Source of the DNA: Mesorhizobium ciceri biovar biserrulae WSM1271
GTDB taxonomy: Bacteria > Pseudomonadota > Alphaproteobacteria > Rhizobiales > Rhizobiaceae
Length of the DNA: 64,000 nucleotides
Direction of reading: 5' to 3'
Assembly: GCF_000185905.1 (NCBI RefSeq)
Contig: NC_014923.1
Span: 682,001 to 746,000, forward strand
Made by a program: the position numbers and the translations under genes. This document shows, one piece after another, positions 8,201 to 16,817 of the stretch (positions are counted from its first letter, which is position 1; the number at the start of each line of letters is the position of its first letter). The notes below the pieces were generated by a model. It did no database searches, was not told the DNA's origin, and worked only from the letters and a program-made list of their open reading frames with translations.

Positions 8201-9727
8201 ATGACCCAAACTGAAACCCACGCAGATCTCTCCCGCCGTCTGGCCGCCGGCGCCGACGACGCCCCCGCCATTCTGGCGCTCGATAGGGCAACGCTCAGCC
8301 ATGGCGGATTGCGCAGCATGATCGCCGACACGGCAAAACAGCTGCATGCGCGCGGCATCGGCCGCGGCGACAGGGTAGCGATCGTGCTGCCGAACGGGCC
8401 CGAGATGGCCACCGCCTTCGTCGCCGTGGCGGCCGCCGCCTCGACGGCGCCGCTCAACCCCGCCTACCGGGCCGACGAGCTCGATTTCTACCTGACCGAC
8501 ATCGGCGCCAAGGCGATCCTTGTCGCGGAGGGTGAGACCGGCCCCGCGGTGACGGTGGCCGAGCGCCTCGGCATCGGCGTGCTGCGGCTTGTCGTGCAGC
8601 CCGGCACACCCGCCGGCAGTTTTGCTATCGAGGGCGCGGCGATCGGACCGAAGGCCCCGCCCGACATGGCGCAAGACAGCGACATTGCGCTGCTGCTGCA
8701 TACCTCCGGCACGACATCGCGTCCAAAACTGGTGCCGCTCAGCCATGCCAACATCGCGGCCTCGGCAGCTCATATCGGCGGCACCCTTGGCCTGACGGCC
8801 GATGACCGTTGCCTCAATATCATGCCGCTGTTCCACATTCACGGCCTGATCGCGGCCGTGCTGTCGTCGCTGGCTGCCGGCGGCAGCATCTACTGCACGC
8901 CGGGTTTCAACGCGCTGCGCTTCTTCCAGTGGCTGAGCGAGGCGCAGCCGAGCTGGTACACGGCGGTGCCGACCATGCATCAGGCGATCCTGGCCCGCGC
9001 GGCACGCAACACCGAGGCGCTGGCGGCGGCGCGCCTGCGCTTCATCCGCTCGTCCTCGGCGTCGCTGCCGGCGCAGGTCATGACCGAGCTGGAAGCGACC
9101 TTCGGCTGCCCAGTGATCGAATCCTACGGGATGACCGAGGCGGCTCACCAGATGGCCTCGAACCGGCTGCCGCCGGGCCAGCGCAAGCCCGGCAGCGTTG
9201 GTGCCTCCGCCGGGCCGGAGGTGGCTGTGATGGCGCCCGACGGGCGGCTGCTCGATGCAGGCGAGACCGGCGAGATCGTCATCCGCGGGCCCAATGTCAC
9301 GACGGGCTACGAAAAGAACCCGGATGCCAACGCCACGGCTTTCGCGCATGGCTGGTTCCACACCGGCGACCAGGGCGTGCTGGACGGGGATGGCTATCTC
9401 AGGGTCACCGGTCGGCTCAAGGAGATCATCAATCGCGGCGGCGAAAAGATCTCGCCACTCGAGGTCGACGATGTGCTGATGGACCATCCGGCGGTGGCGC
9501 AGGTCGTCACCTTCGCCATGCCGCATGACAAGCTTGGCGAGGAGGTGGCGGCGGCGGTTGTGCTGCGCGAAGGCATCAGCGCCACTGAGGGCGACATCCG
9601 CACCTATGCCGCGACGCGGCTTGCCGACTTCAAAGTGCCGCGCAAGATCCTGATCCTGGACGAGATCCCCAAGGGCGCGACCGGCAAATTGCAGCGCATC
9701 GGCCTTGCCGCCAAACTCGGGCTTTGA
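8201..9727 (+). CDS. Acyl-CoA synthetase, oxalate-CoA ligase-like
   Basis: AMP-forming acid-CoA ligase of about 508 residues. The P-loop LLHTSGTTSRPKLVPLSH, the motif CPVIESYGMTEAAHQM, the hinge TGRLKEIINRGGEKISP and the C-terminal lysine in PKGATGKLQRI are all intact. The P-loop (TSGTTSRPK) and CLNIMPLFHIHGLIAA resemble the plant AAE3/yeast Pcs60 oxalyl-CoA synthetases, which is my best guess for the acid activated, but other small carboxylic acids are possible. A GTG at 8195 is an alternative start. The stop is two bases before the next gene's ATG. Confidence 0.85.
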   Translation: MTQTETHADLSRRLAAGADDAPAILALDRATLSHGGLRSMIADTAKQLHARGIGRGDRVAIVLPNGPEMATAFVAVAAAASTAPLNPAYRADELDFYLTDIGAKAILVAEGETGPAVTVAERLGIGVLRLVVQPGTPAGSFAIEGAAIGPKAPPDMAQDSDIALLLHTSGTTSRPKLVPLSHANIAASAAHIGGTLGLTADDRCLNIMPLFHIHGLIAAVLSSLAAGGSIYCTPGFNALRFFQWLSEAQPSWYTAVPTMHQAILARAARNTEALAAARLRFIRSSSASLPAQVMTELEATFGCPVIESYGMTEAAHQMASNRLPPGQRKPGSVGASAGPEVAVMAPDGRLLDAGETGEIVIRGPNVTTGYEKNPDANATAFAHGWFHTGDQGVLDGDGYLRVTGRLKEIINRGGEKISPLEVDDVLMDHPAVAQVVTFAMPHDKLGEEVAAAVVLREGISATEGDIRTYAATRLADFKVPRKILILDEIPKGATGKLQRIGLAAKLGL

Positions 9728-9729
9728 CG

Positions 9730-10710
9730 ATGAAGATCACCATCTTCGGCGCCGGTGCGATCGGCGGCTATCTCGCTGCCAAGCTTGCCGCCGCCGGCCG
9801 CACCGATCTCTCGATCGTCGCGCGCGGCGCCCATCTGGAAGCGATCAAGGCAGATGGCCTGCGCCTGATCGAGGATGGCCAGGAGACGTCCGTCCCCGTC
9901 CGGGCCGCCGCCAAGGCCGAGGAACTTGGCGTGCAGGATTATGTCGTGCTGGCGCTGAAGGCCCATTCCCTCACCCCGGCGCTCGACCAGATCGCACCGC
10001 TGCTTGGGGACCACACATCAGTCGTCACCATGCAGAACGGCGTGCCGTGGTGGTATTTCCACGGCGTCGGCGGGCCACTCGAAGGCACCAGGCTGAACGC
10101 GGTCGATCCCGGCGGCGCGATCTGGCAGCGGATTGGACCGGACCGCGTCATCGGCTCGGTCGTCTATCCCGCGGTCGAGGTAGATGCGCCGGGGCTCATC
10201 CGCCATGTCGAGGGCAAACGCTTCTCGCTCGGCGAACCCTCGGGCGAGCGCAGCGAACGGGTCACGCTTCTGGCCGAGGAGATGGTCAAGGGCGGCTTGC
10301 AGGCGCCGGTGCGCGAAGACATCCGCAGCGAGATCTGGGTAAAACTGTGGGGCAATCTCTCCTTCAACCCGATCTCGGCGCTGACCGGCAGCACGCTTGC
10401 CGCGATCGTTGCCGACGAGGGCACCCGCACGCTCGCCCGCACCATGATGCTGGAGGCGCAGGCGATCGGCGAAAGCCTCGGCGTGCGTTTTCCCATCGCG
10501 GTCGACCGGCGCATCAAGGGCGCCGGCGATGTCGGCGAGCACAAGACCTCGATGCTGCAGGACCTGGAGCGTGGCCGGCCGATGGAGATCGACGCGCTGG
10601 TGAGCGCGGTACAGGAACTTGGCAGGCTAACGGACAAGCCGACCCCGACCATCGATGCCGTGCTGGCGCTGGTGCGGCGGCTGGCGGTGGAACGCGGGTG
10701 TTATGGATAA
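9730..10710 (+). CDS. 2-dehydropantoate 2-reductase family (ApbA/PanE-like)
   Basis: NADPH-dependent reductase of 326 residues. The Rossmann motif GAGAIGGYLAAKLA opens the protein, the middle has VVTMQNGVPWWYFHGVGG, and the C-terminal helical domain contains KLWGNLSFNPISALTGSTL (the catalytic-Lys/Asn region) and EHKTSMLQDLERGRPMEIDAL. It fits the ketopantoate reductase family. Its place directly after a CoA ligase in a catabolic operon suggests it may reduce another 2-oxo acid rather than serve pantothenate synthesis. The start ATG is two bases beyond the ligase stop. Confidence 0.85.
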   Translation: MKITIFGAGAIGGYLAAKLAAAGRTDLSIVARGAHLEAIKADGLRLIEDGQETSVPVRAAAKAEELGVQDYVVLALKAHSLTPALDQIAPLLGDHTSVVTMQNGVPWWYFHGVGGPLEGTRLNAVDPGGAIWQRIGPDRVIGSVVYPAVEVDAPGLIRHVEGKRFSLGEPSGERSERVTLLAEEMVKGGLQAPVREDIRSEIWVKLWGNLSFNPISALTGSTLAAIVADEGTRTLARTMMLEAQAIGESLGVRFPIAVDRRIKGAGDVGEHKTSMLQDLERGRPMEIDALVSAVQELGRLTDKPTPTIDAVLALVRRLAVERGCYG

Positions 10711-10805
10711 TGGGCTCGGGGTTGATCAGCACCGTGGCGAGGGCGCGACGATCCAGGCCTTGAAGCGCCTTGGCCTCATCTCCCAGCTTGACCAGGGTTA
10801 GCAGC

Positions 10806-11189
10806 ATGCTGAACGCCATTCACCACGTCGCGCTCATCTGCACCGACTACGACCGGTCGCGACGGTTCTACGTCGAACTCCTCGGCCTCGATCTGATCCG
10901 GGAGGTTTATCGGGAGGAGCGGCAGTCATGGAAGGCGGATCTGCGGATCGGGTCGGCCCAACTGGAATTGTTCTCCTTCCCTGCACCGGCGATGCGGCCG
11001 TCCCACCCAGAGGCTACAGGCCTGAGACATCTGGCATTCGCGGTGGCTCATCTTGATCCCGTGATTATCCGGCTGGAAGCCGCAGGCGTTGCCGTCGAGC
11101 CAATCCGGATCGATCCATACACAGACCAACGGTTTACCTTTTTCAGGGACCCGGATGGATTGCCGCTGGAACTCTACGAAGCCCCATAA
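10806..11189 (+). CDS. gloA2: VOC family protein, YaeR/GloA2-like
   Basis: Single-domain glyoxalase/bleomycin-resistance fold protein of 127 residues. It matches the E. coli YaeR (GloA2) pattern closely: HHVALICTDYDRSRRFYVELLG at the start, a YREERQSWKADL segment, LELFSFPAPAMRPSHPEATG, GLRHLAFAV, and the end FFRDPDGLPLELYE. His in HHVA, Glu in LELFSF, His in GLRHLAF and the C-terminal Glu are the expected metal ligands. The exact substrate of this subfamily is not settled. Start 10806 is used because 10770 would add unrelated residues. Confidence 0.85.
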   Translation: MLNAIHHVALICTDYDRSRRFYVELLGLDLIREVYREERQSWKADLRIGSAQLELFSFPAPAMRPSHPEATGLRHLAFAVAHLDPVIIRLEAAGVAVEPIRIDPYTDQRFTFFRDPDGLPLELYEAP

Positions 11190-11292
11190 GGACGGTTCGA
11201 TTTCACGATGGGCGCTTTGTACTGACGGTCTCGGTATCGGCGGACCGCGAATCTGTGCTAAGCGCCGCCCAACCAACCAAAGGACGACACCA

Positions 11293-11526
11293 ATGAGCGA
11301 ACTGACCGTGGCCGAGGCGACCGAGAGCATCTATGCCTCGCTCCGGGCGGACAATGCCGACATCGACACACATATCGCGGCGCTAAAGGCGGCACTGGCA
11401 CGAGAAGGGATAAAACAGGCGGTGTTCGATCCGACCAAGCTGGCGCAGAACAACCGCTCGGGCCGCAAGTTGATGCAGGCTTATTTTCGGCAACGCGGCG
11501 TGAGCGTGAAGTTTTCGGACCAGTAG
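11293..11526 (+). CDS. Small conserved hypothetical protein
   Basis: A 77-residue, soluble, charged protein with no signal peptide or membrane segment. It is predicted mostly helical: MSELTVAEATESIYASLR is followed by DIDTHIAALKAALAREGIKQAVFDPTKL, and it ends with a basic stretch (NNRSGRKLMQAYFRQRGV). AAAGGA lies upstream of the ATG. I do not recognise a family. The frame, ribosome site and amino acid use look like a real gene. It converges on the lipoprotein peptidase gene. Confidence 0.6.
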   Translation: MSELTVAEATESIYASLRADNADIDTHIAALKAALAREGIKQAVFDPTKLAQNNRSGRKLMQAYFRQRGVSVKFSDQ

Positions 11527-11608
11527 AACCGCGCGCGATCTCAACCGTGTGATTGGTTGGTTTCGGACGCATGTTCTCCGACGCTCCGAGCCCTCCCATT
11601 TGGCCGGC

Positions 11609-12667
11609 TCAATAACAGCTATCCGCCGCCGCAAGGGCTTCGGCACGGTGAGCTTGGTCCAGTGCGCCAATCCGTCGGACCGACGCATAGAACCTGACAT
11701 AGTCGCCCGAGCACAGATCGAACAGGCGGAGAAACGCGGTCACCCGATCGCTATAGACGGAAGTCGCGGCGAGCTTTGCATTGTTGATCGGGGAAGCGAA
11801 CCAGGCATCGTATCCCCGGTATCGGCCCCAGCGCCTGTCGCGCATGTGTCGGTAGCGCATCCGCAGCCGTTCGATCGCCGCCGTCTTCGCGGCCAGTTTT
11901 TGCTCCGAGGTGCCGGCGTTGGAATAGACTTGCGCCAACTCGTCCCGGGTCCGCGACACCAGCGCAAGAAATTCAGCTTTGCGTCTCCGGGCGGCTTCGT
12001 AACGGCGCAATGCTGCGGTATCGCCAGCCGCGCGCAGCCATTTTTTCACGCCGGTCGTTTCGACGGCGACAGCGAACGACTCGTTGAATGCGGAATCGTC
12101 GTGCACGTAGACGCGCTGGTGGGCCAGTTCATGGAACACCAGCCCTGCAAGATAGGTTTTATCCTCGCTGAACATCGTGCTCAGCAGCGGGTCACTCGAC
12201 CAGCCAAGCGTGGAATATGCGGTGATGCCCGTCACATAGACATCCATGCCCTGTCCTTGAAGTTCGGCAGCGGTTTCAATTGCGGACTTCCTGGAGAAAT
12301 ATCCCCGGTAGGGCACGCAGCCGAAAACGGGAAAACACCATGTTCGCGGCGTCAGCGAGAATGCCGGCGCGGCGAAGACGGCCCATGTCACCGAGTCCCG
12401 ACCGATATCGACGTAGCTGCGGTAGCTGTTGTTGTCGGGCAGCGCCAGTTCATCCGTTGCGAATTGTCGTATGGCGCTCGCCGATGCCATTCGAGCGCGC
12501 AATGCCTTCGGCGTCGAAGGGTCCTCGATCAGTTTTCCGACATCCTGGCGCGCCGTCATGATCCGCAGATGACCCTGCACGGATTGCGCGTAGTAGGAAA
12601 CACTGGTGCAGCCGGTCACGCCGGACACCACGATCACAACGGCAACCAATCGAAAGAATGCGCGCAT
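11609..12667 (-). CDS. Putative zinc aminopeptidase lipoprotein
   Basis: Protein of 352 residues. The N-terminus MRAFFRLVAVVIVVSGVTGC is a lipoprotein signal with a Cys at the lipobox, so the protein should be membrane-anchored on the periplasmic side. The central VFHELAHQRVYVHDDSAFNESFA carries the zinc motif HExxH and a downstream Glu in NESFA, the pattern of the bacterial putative aminopeptidase family (PF10023). A basic, Arg-rich coiled region follows. Start 12667 is preferred to 12733 because it begins exactly at the signal peptide. No peptide substrate is known for this family. Confidence 0.8.
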   Translation of the reverse strand: MRAFFRLVAVVIVVSGVTGCTSVSYYAQSVQGHLRIMTARQDVGKLIEDPSTPKALRARMASASAIRQFATDELALPDNNSYRSYVDIGRDSVTWAVFAAPAFSLTPRTWCFPVFGCVPYRGYFSRKSAIETAAELQGQGMDVYVTGITAYSTLGWSSDPLLSTMFSEDKTYLAGLVFHELAHQRVYVHDDSAFNESFAVAVETTGVKKWLRAAGDTAALRRYEAARRRKAEFLALVSRTRDELAQVYSNAGTSEQKLAAKTAAIERLRMRYRHMRDRRWGRYRGYDAWFASPINNAKLAATSVYSDRVTAFLRLFDLCSGDYVRFYASVRRIGALDQAHRAEALAAADSCY

Positions 12668-12758
12668 CACGATTTGCCCACAGCAGTGCTCCCGTACCGA
12701 TCGGGCGATTGTCGCGATTGCCCCAGGTCCCAAGCAGCCGCATCGATTTGATCGAGGT

Positions 12759-13406
12759 CTATAGCTTTCTAAAGAATCCGGACAGGATATTCGGACCCAC
12801 TTCGCCAGGGCGCAGTCTGATCCCGTCCTCGAAGCAGTTCAGCGTCATGCATTCGAAGCCGCTGTGTGCGAGGAGTGCCACCAGCGAGTCACGATCGAAG
12901 TGGTGGAGGTGCTCGTCGGGAAGACGCATACGCCACGTCCGGAACCAGGCGTCGCCGTCGGCGCCGAGCTCGCGCCAGCGGCAATAAGGGACGGCGACGG
13001 CCAGGTAGCGGGCCTTAAGCCGGGCGAGGAAACCCAGATCCGGGATATGCTCAAGCACATCGAACATGGCGACGAGATCCCACGAGTTGGAGAGCGCCTC
13101 ATCCCAATCGACGAAGCGGACGCCCTTGGGCAGCGGAAACCTGGTTATGTCGCAGCCGGCGCAGTCGGCGACCCCGGTTATTTTCGCGGCTTCGATGAAT
13201 GTGCCGGTGCCATATCCAATCTCCAGCACGGACCGGGGAATCTCGCCAGTGATCCCCAGCACCCAGCCGAGTCGCTGATATCCGAGCTTGATGGTCCGGT
13301 CACTCAGGTCCTCGTAATAGGAAATGTACTGCTTGTCATACTTGATCGGTTTGGAGTCGACCTGGTGGATCACGCCAAACCCGTCCACCGCGTAGTTGTC
13401 CAACAT
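12759..13406 (-). CDS. Class I SAM-dependent methyltransferase
   Basis: Protein of 215 residues. Motif I VLEIGYGTGTFIEAA, an acidic CDITRF after strand 2, and a MFDVLEHIPD segment (the post-II helix seen in UbiG-like and methyltransferase-type 11/12 proteins) support an S-adenosylmethionine-binding fold. The acceptor is unknown; similar proteins are often found with polysaccharide genes. It starts 27 bases after the livM stop on the same strand, so it may be co-transcribed with the Liv importer, which is not a usual partner. Confidence 0.8.
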   Translation of the reverse strand: MLDNYAVDGFGVIHQVDSKPIKYDKQYISYYEDLSDRTIKLGYQRLGWVLGITGEIPRSVLEIGYGTGTFIEAAKITGVADCAGCDITRFPLPKGVRFVDWDEALSNSWDLVAMFDVLEHIPDLGFLARLKARYLAVAVPYCRWRELGADGDAWFRTWRMRLPDEHLHHFDRDSLVALLAHSGFECMTLNCFEDGIRLRPGEVGPNILSGFFRKL

Positions 13407-13433
13407 TGGCGTGCGGCCCCCAGGTTCCGGTGC

Positions 13434-14426
13434 TCAGTCCTTGCCCGCCCGCTTGAAAATCCGCGCGTAAAATTCGCCGACGATGCCGCGCCGGAAGATC
13501 AGCACGCACACCATGAAGATGAGGCCGGTGGCGATGGTCACCGGAAAGCCGGAAGTGGCAAGCGTGTTTTCCAGGCCGATGACAAGGCTGGCGCCGATGA
13601 TCGGCCCGACCATGGTGCCGATGCCGCCGAGAAGCGTCATCAGGATCACCTCGCCCGACATCTGCCAGGTGACGTCGGTGAGCGTGGCGAACTGGAAAAC
13701 GATCGCCTTGAGCGAGCCGGCCAGCCCGGCCAGGGCCGCCGACATGACGAAGGCGCCCAGCTTGTAGTTGGCGACGGAATAGCCCAGCGAAATGGCGCGG
13801 TTCTCGTTCTCGCGGATCGAGCGCAGGATCATGCCGAACGGCGAGTTGACGATGCGCCAGATGGCGAAGACGCCGATCAGGAACACCGCCAGCACGAAGT
13901 AATACATGTTCAGCGAGACGTTCAGGTCGAGGACGCCAAGCAGCATGCCGCGCGGCACGCCCTGAATGCCGTCCTCGCCTTGCGTGAAGGGCGACTGCAC
14001 GCAGAAGAAGAAGAACATCTGCGACAGCGCCAGCGTGATCATGGCGAAATAGATGCCTTGCCGGCGAATGGCGAAAAAGCCCATGACAAGGCCGAGCAAG
14101 GCCGCACCCGCCATGCCGAGCAGAATGCCGGCTTCCGGCGGCCAGCCCCAGACCTTGACGGCATGCGCGGTGAAGTAGGCGGCGCCGCCGAAGAAGGTGG
14201 CGTGGCCGAACGATAAGAGCCCGGTATAGCCGAGCAGAAGATTGAACGCGCAGGCAAACAGCGCGAAACACAGCATCTTCATCAGGAAGATCGGATAGAT
14301 CAGGAAAGGCGCTACCAGCAGCGCCAGGATGCCGAGCCCGACCAGCATCCATTCCAGCCGTGCCGAGGTTTTGGCCGATGCCTCGCCAAGCGTCAGTTCG
14401 GTCATGTCAGATGTCCCTTCCGACAT
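13434..14426 (-). CDS. livM: Branched-chain amino acid ABC transporter permease LivM
   Basis: Inner-membrane permease of 330 residues. Multiple hydrophobic helices and the conserved GYTGLLSFGHATFFGGAAYF segment, plus SIRENENRAISLGYSVANYKLGAFV near the coupling loop, identify LivM. Two in-frame starts, 14426 and 14405, each have their own GGAAGGGA ribosome site because of a tandem duplication at this junction; 14405 gives the more usual length before MTELTLGEA. It pairs with LivH and follows it by one base. Confidence 0.92.
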   Translation of the reverse strand: MSEGTSDMTELTLGEASAKTSARLEWMLVGLGILALLVAPFLIYPIFLMKMLCFALFACAFNLLLGYTGLLSFGHATFFGGAAYFTAHAVKVWGWPPEAGILLGMAGAALLGLVMGFFAIRRQGIYFAMITLALSQMFFFFCVQSPFTQGEDGIQGVPRGMLLGVLDLNVSLNMYYFVLAVFLIGVFAIWRIVNSPFGMILRSIRENENRAISLGYSVANYKLGAFVMSAALAGLAGSLKAIVFQFATLTDVTWQMSGEVILMTLLGGIGTMVGPIIGASLVIGLENTLATSGFPVTIATGLIFMVCVLIFRRGIVGEFYARIFKRAGKD

Positions 14427-14442
14427 GTCAAGCGTCCCTTCC
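14401..14442 (-). repeat. Tandem 21-bp duplication of a start/ribosome-site module at livH-livM
   Basis: Two adjacent 21-base units (14401-14421 and 14422-14442) match at 17 positions. On the minus strand each carries GGAAGGGAC, a TGA and an ATG, so the livM message has two SD-ATG pairs seven codons apart, and the livH stop lies inside one copy. Confidence 0.7.
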
Positions 14443-15315
14443 GAACAGGCCAGCCGGCCGGACCAGAAGCACGATGGCCATGATGACGAAGACCACGAGA
14501 TTGGAGGCCTCGGGGTAGAAGACCTTGGTCAGGCCCTCGGCGAGGCCAAGCATGTAGCCGGTGATGATCGCACCGAGGATCGATCCCATGCCGCCGACCA
14601 CCACCACCGCGAAGACGACGATGATGAGGTCCGATCCCATAAGCGGGCTCACCTGGTAGATCGGTGCTGCCAGAATGCCGGCAAGCCCGGCCAGCGCGGA
14701 GCCAAGGCCGTAGGTGAGGGTCAGCAGCAACGGCACGTTGACGCCGAAAGCCTGGACGAGACGGGGATTCTCGGTTGCCGCGCGCAGATAGGATCCAAGC
14801 CTGGTCTTCTCGATCAGCGCCCAGGTGCCGAAGCAGACGATCAGCGAGGCGACCACGACCCAGCCGCGATAGTTGGGCAGGAACATGAAGCCGAGATTGG
14901 TGCCGCCGGCAAGCAGCGGCGGCACGGCATAGGGGTTTCCCGAGACGCCGTAATAATAGCGGAAGATGCCTTCGAGCACGAGCGCGAGGCCGAAGGTGAA
15001 GAGCAGCCCGTAGAGCGGATCGAGATCGTACAGCCTCGACAGCGCCAGGCGCTCGACCACGACGCCGAAGACGCCAACGATCAGCGGCACAAGGATCAAA
15101 GCGGGCCAATAGCCGATGCCGAGATGGGTGAGAAGCAGGTAGCCGACGAAGGCGCCGAACATATACTGGGCGCCATGGGCGAAATTGATGACGCGCAGCA
15201 AGCCGAATATGACAGCCAGGCCCAGGCTCAGCATGGCGTAGAACGAGCCGTTGATCAGGCCGACCAGCAGCTGGCCGAGAAAGGCCTGAACCGGGATTCC
15301 GAAGATCATCGTCAT
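14428..15315 (-). CDS. livH: Branched-chain amino acid ABC transporter permease LivH
   Basis: Inner-membrane permease of 295 residues. The N-terminal LLVGLINGSFYAMLSLGLAVIFGLLRVINFAHGAQYM segment is the LivH signature, and the C-terminal VVVVGGMGSILGAIITGYMLG region is the coupling segment. A GTG at 15330 could extend it by five residues and overlap livF. It forms the membrane pore together with LivM. Confidence 0.92.
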   Translation of the reverse strand: MTMIFGIPVQAFLGQLLVGLINGSFYAMLSLGLAVIFGLLRVINFAHGAQYMFGAFVGYLLLTHLGIGYWPALILVPLIVGVFGVVVERLALSRLYDLDPLYGLLFTFGLALVLEGIFRYYYGVSGNPYAVPPLLAGGTNLGFMFLPNYRGWVVVASLIVCFGTWALIEKTRLGSYLRAATENPRLVQAFGVNVPLLLTLTYGLGSALAGLAGILAAPIYQVSPLMGSDLIIVVFAVVVVGGMGSILGAIITGYMLGLAEGLTKVFYPEASNLVVFVIMAIVLLVRPAGLFGRDA

Positions 15316-15322
15316 GGCGCCA

Positions 15323-16033
15323 TCATACACCCAGGACTTCGTGGAGCTGCGCCATGCGGTCCGGCAGTTCGCCGACCGGAAAACCCGCCACCACCTTGCC
15401 GTGCTCCATCAGGTAGAAACGGTCGGCGACGCGACTGGCGAAGCGGAAGTTCTGCTCGACCAGCAGGATCGTCATGCCGCGCTTTTTCAACGTCGCCAGC
15501 AACGCGCCGATGCGCTGCACGATGACGGGAGCGAGCCCCTCCGTCGGCTCGTCGAGAAGCAGCATCTTCACGCCGGTTCGCAGCATGCGCGCGATCGCCA
15601 GCATCTGCTGTTCGCCGCCCGACAGCCTGGTGCCGGGACTGTTGCGCCGCTCCTTCAGATTGGGGAACAGATCGAATATCTCCTCGACGCTCATGCCGCC
15701 CTGCGCGACGACCGGCGGCAGAACCAGATTCTCGTCCACGGTCAGCGTTGCGAAGATGCCGCGCTCCTCCGGCACGAAGCCGATGCCTTGATGGGCGGTG
15801 CGGTGCAGCGGCAGCCGCATCAGGTCCTTGCCGTCGAAGGCGATCCGGCCGGTCCGCTTGCGGATCAACCCCATGATGGCGCGCAGCGTCGTCGTCTTGC
15901 CGACGCCGTTGCGGCCGAGCAGCGTGACCGTCTCGCCGGCAAACACTTCCAGATCGACACCGTGCAGCGCATGGCCCTCGCCATACCAGGCGTTGAGGCC
16001 GGTGACGGCAAGCAGAGGTGCGGCACTAGTCAT
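15323..16033 (-). CDS. livF: Branched-chain amino acid ABC transporter ATPase LivF
   Basis: ABC ATPase of 236 residues. Walker A LGRNGVGKTT, signature LSGGEQQ, Walker B MLLLDEPTEGLAP and switch VEQN are intact; VEQN in place of VTHD, and the length, are typical of LivF. It overlaps the end of livG by eight bases, so the two are translated together. Confidence 0.92.
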   Translation of the reverse strand: MTSAAPLLAVTGLNAWYGEGHALHGVDLEVFAGETVTLLGRNGVGKTTTLRAIMGLIRKRTGRIAFDGKDLMRLPLHRTAHQGIGFVPEERGIFATLTVDENLVLPPVVAQGGMSVEEIFDLFPNLKERRNSPGTRLSGGEQQMLAIARMLRTGVKMLLLDEPTEGLAPVIVQRIGALLATLKKRGMTILLVEQNFRFASRVADRFYLMEHGKVVAGFPVGELPDRMAQLHEVLGV

Positions 16034-16805
16034 CGGCGGTGCCCATATAGGCGATCTTGACGCGCTCGTCGCGGCTAACGGTGGCGTAGTCGCCAGCGGC
16101 CAGCACCTCGCCGCGCTGCATGACCGTTATCCAGTCGCAAAGGTCGGCCACCACGGTCAGATTGTGCTCGACCATCAGCACGGCGCGATCCCTGGCAACC
16201 GAACGGATGAGGCTGGAAACCGTGGCCACGTCCTCGTGCCCCATGCCGGCCATCGGCTCGTCCAGCAGCAGCACTTTCGGATCGAGCGCGAGCGTCGTGG
16301 CGATCTCCAGCACGCGTTTCCTGCCATAGGAAAGATCGCCGGCGAGCCTGTTCCTGGCGTCGTCGAGACCAACCGAGCGCAGCAATTCCTCGGCGCGCGG
16401 GGTCAGCCGGTCGAGCGCCGCGAGCGAGCGCCAGAATTGAACGGCAAGACCACCCGGCCGCTGCAGCGCGACGCGGACATTGTCGAGCACGCTGAGGTGC
16501 GGAAAAATCGCCGATATCTGGAACGAGCGCACCAGCCCCATCCGCGCAACCCTGGCCGGCGAGGTGCGGGTGATGTCGTGGCCAAGCAGCTCGATCCTGC
16601 CGCTGGTCGGCGCCAGGAACTTGGTGAGCAGGTTGAAGACGGTCGTCTTGCCGGCGCCGTTGGGTCCGATCAGGGCATGGATGTTGCCATGGCGGACATC
16701 GAGATCGACGTTTTTGACGGCGATGAAGCCGGCAAAGTCGCGTCGCAACCCGCGGGCGGAAAGCACAACCCGCGGCTCGTTCGCGTCCAGGTCAGTCGGC
16801 GCCAT
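16026..16805 (-). CDS. livG: Branched-chain amino acid ABC transporter ATPase LivG
   Basis: ABC ATPase of 259 residues. Walker A GPNGAGKTT, Q-loop RSFQISAIFPHLSVLDNV, Walker B VLLLDEPMAGMG and switch VEHN identify the LivG type. The usual LSGG signature reads LSYGRKR, which is common among LivG proteins. It lies 12 bases downstream of the binding-protein gene on the same strand. Confidence 0.92.
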   Translation of the reverse strand: MAPTDLDANEPRVVLSARGLRRDFAGFIAVKNVDLDVRHGNIHALIGPNGAGKTTVFNLLTKFLAPTSGRIELLGHDITRTSPARVARMGLVRSFQISAIFPHLSVLDNVRVALQRPGGLAVQFWRSLAALDRLTPRAEELLRSVGLDDARNRLAGDLSYGRKRVLEIATTLALDPKVLLLDEPMAGMGHEDVATVSSLIRSVARDRAVLMVEHNLTVVADLCDWITVMQRGEVLAAGDYATVSRDERVKIAYMGTADD

Positions 16806-16817
16806 CGGCCGCGCCGA

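Noticed and set aside
7856..9526. Minus-strand open frame of 556 codons opposite the CoA ligase
   Set aside because: No recognisable domain, heavy His/Arg/Gly content, and the opposite strand has an intact acyl-CoA synthetase.
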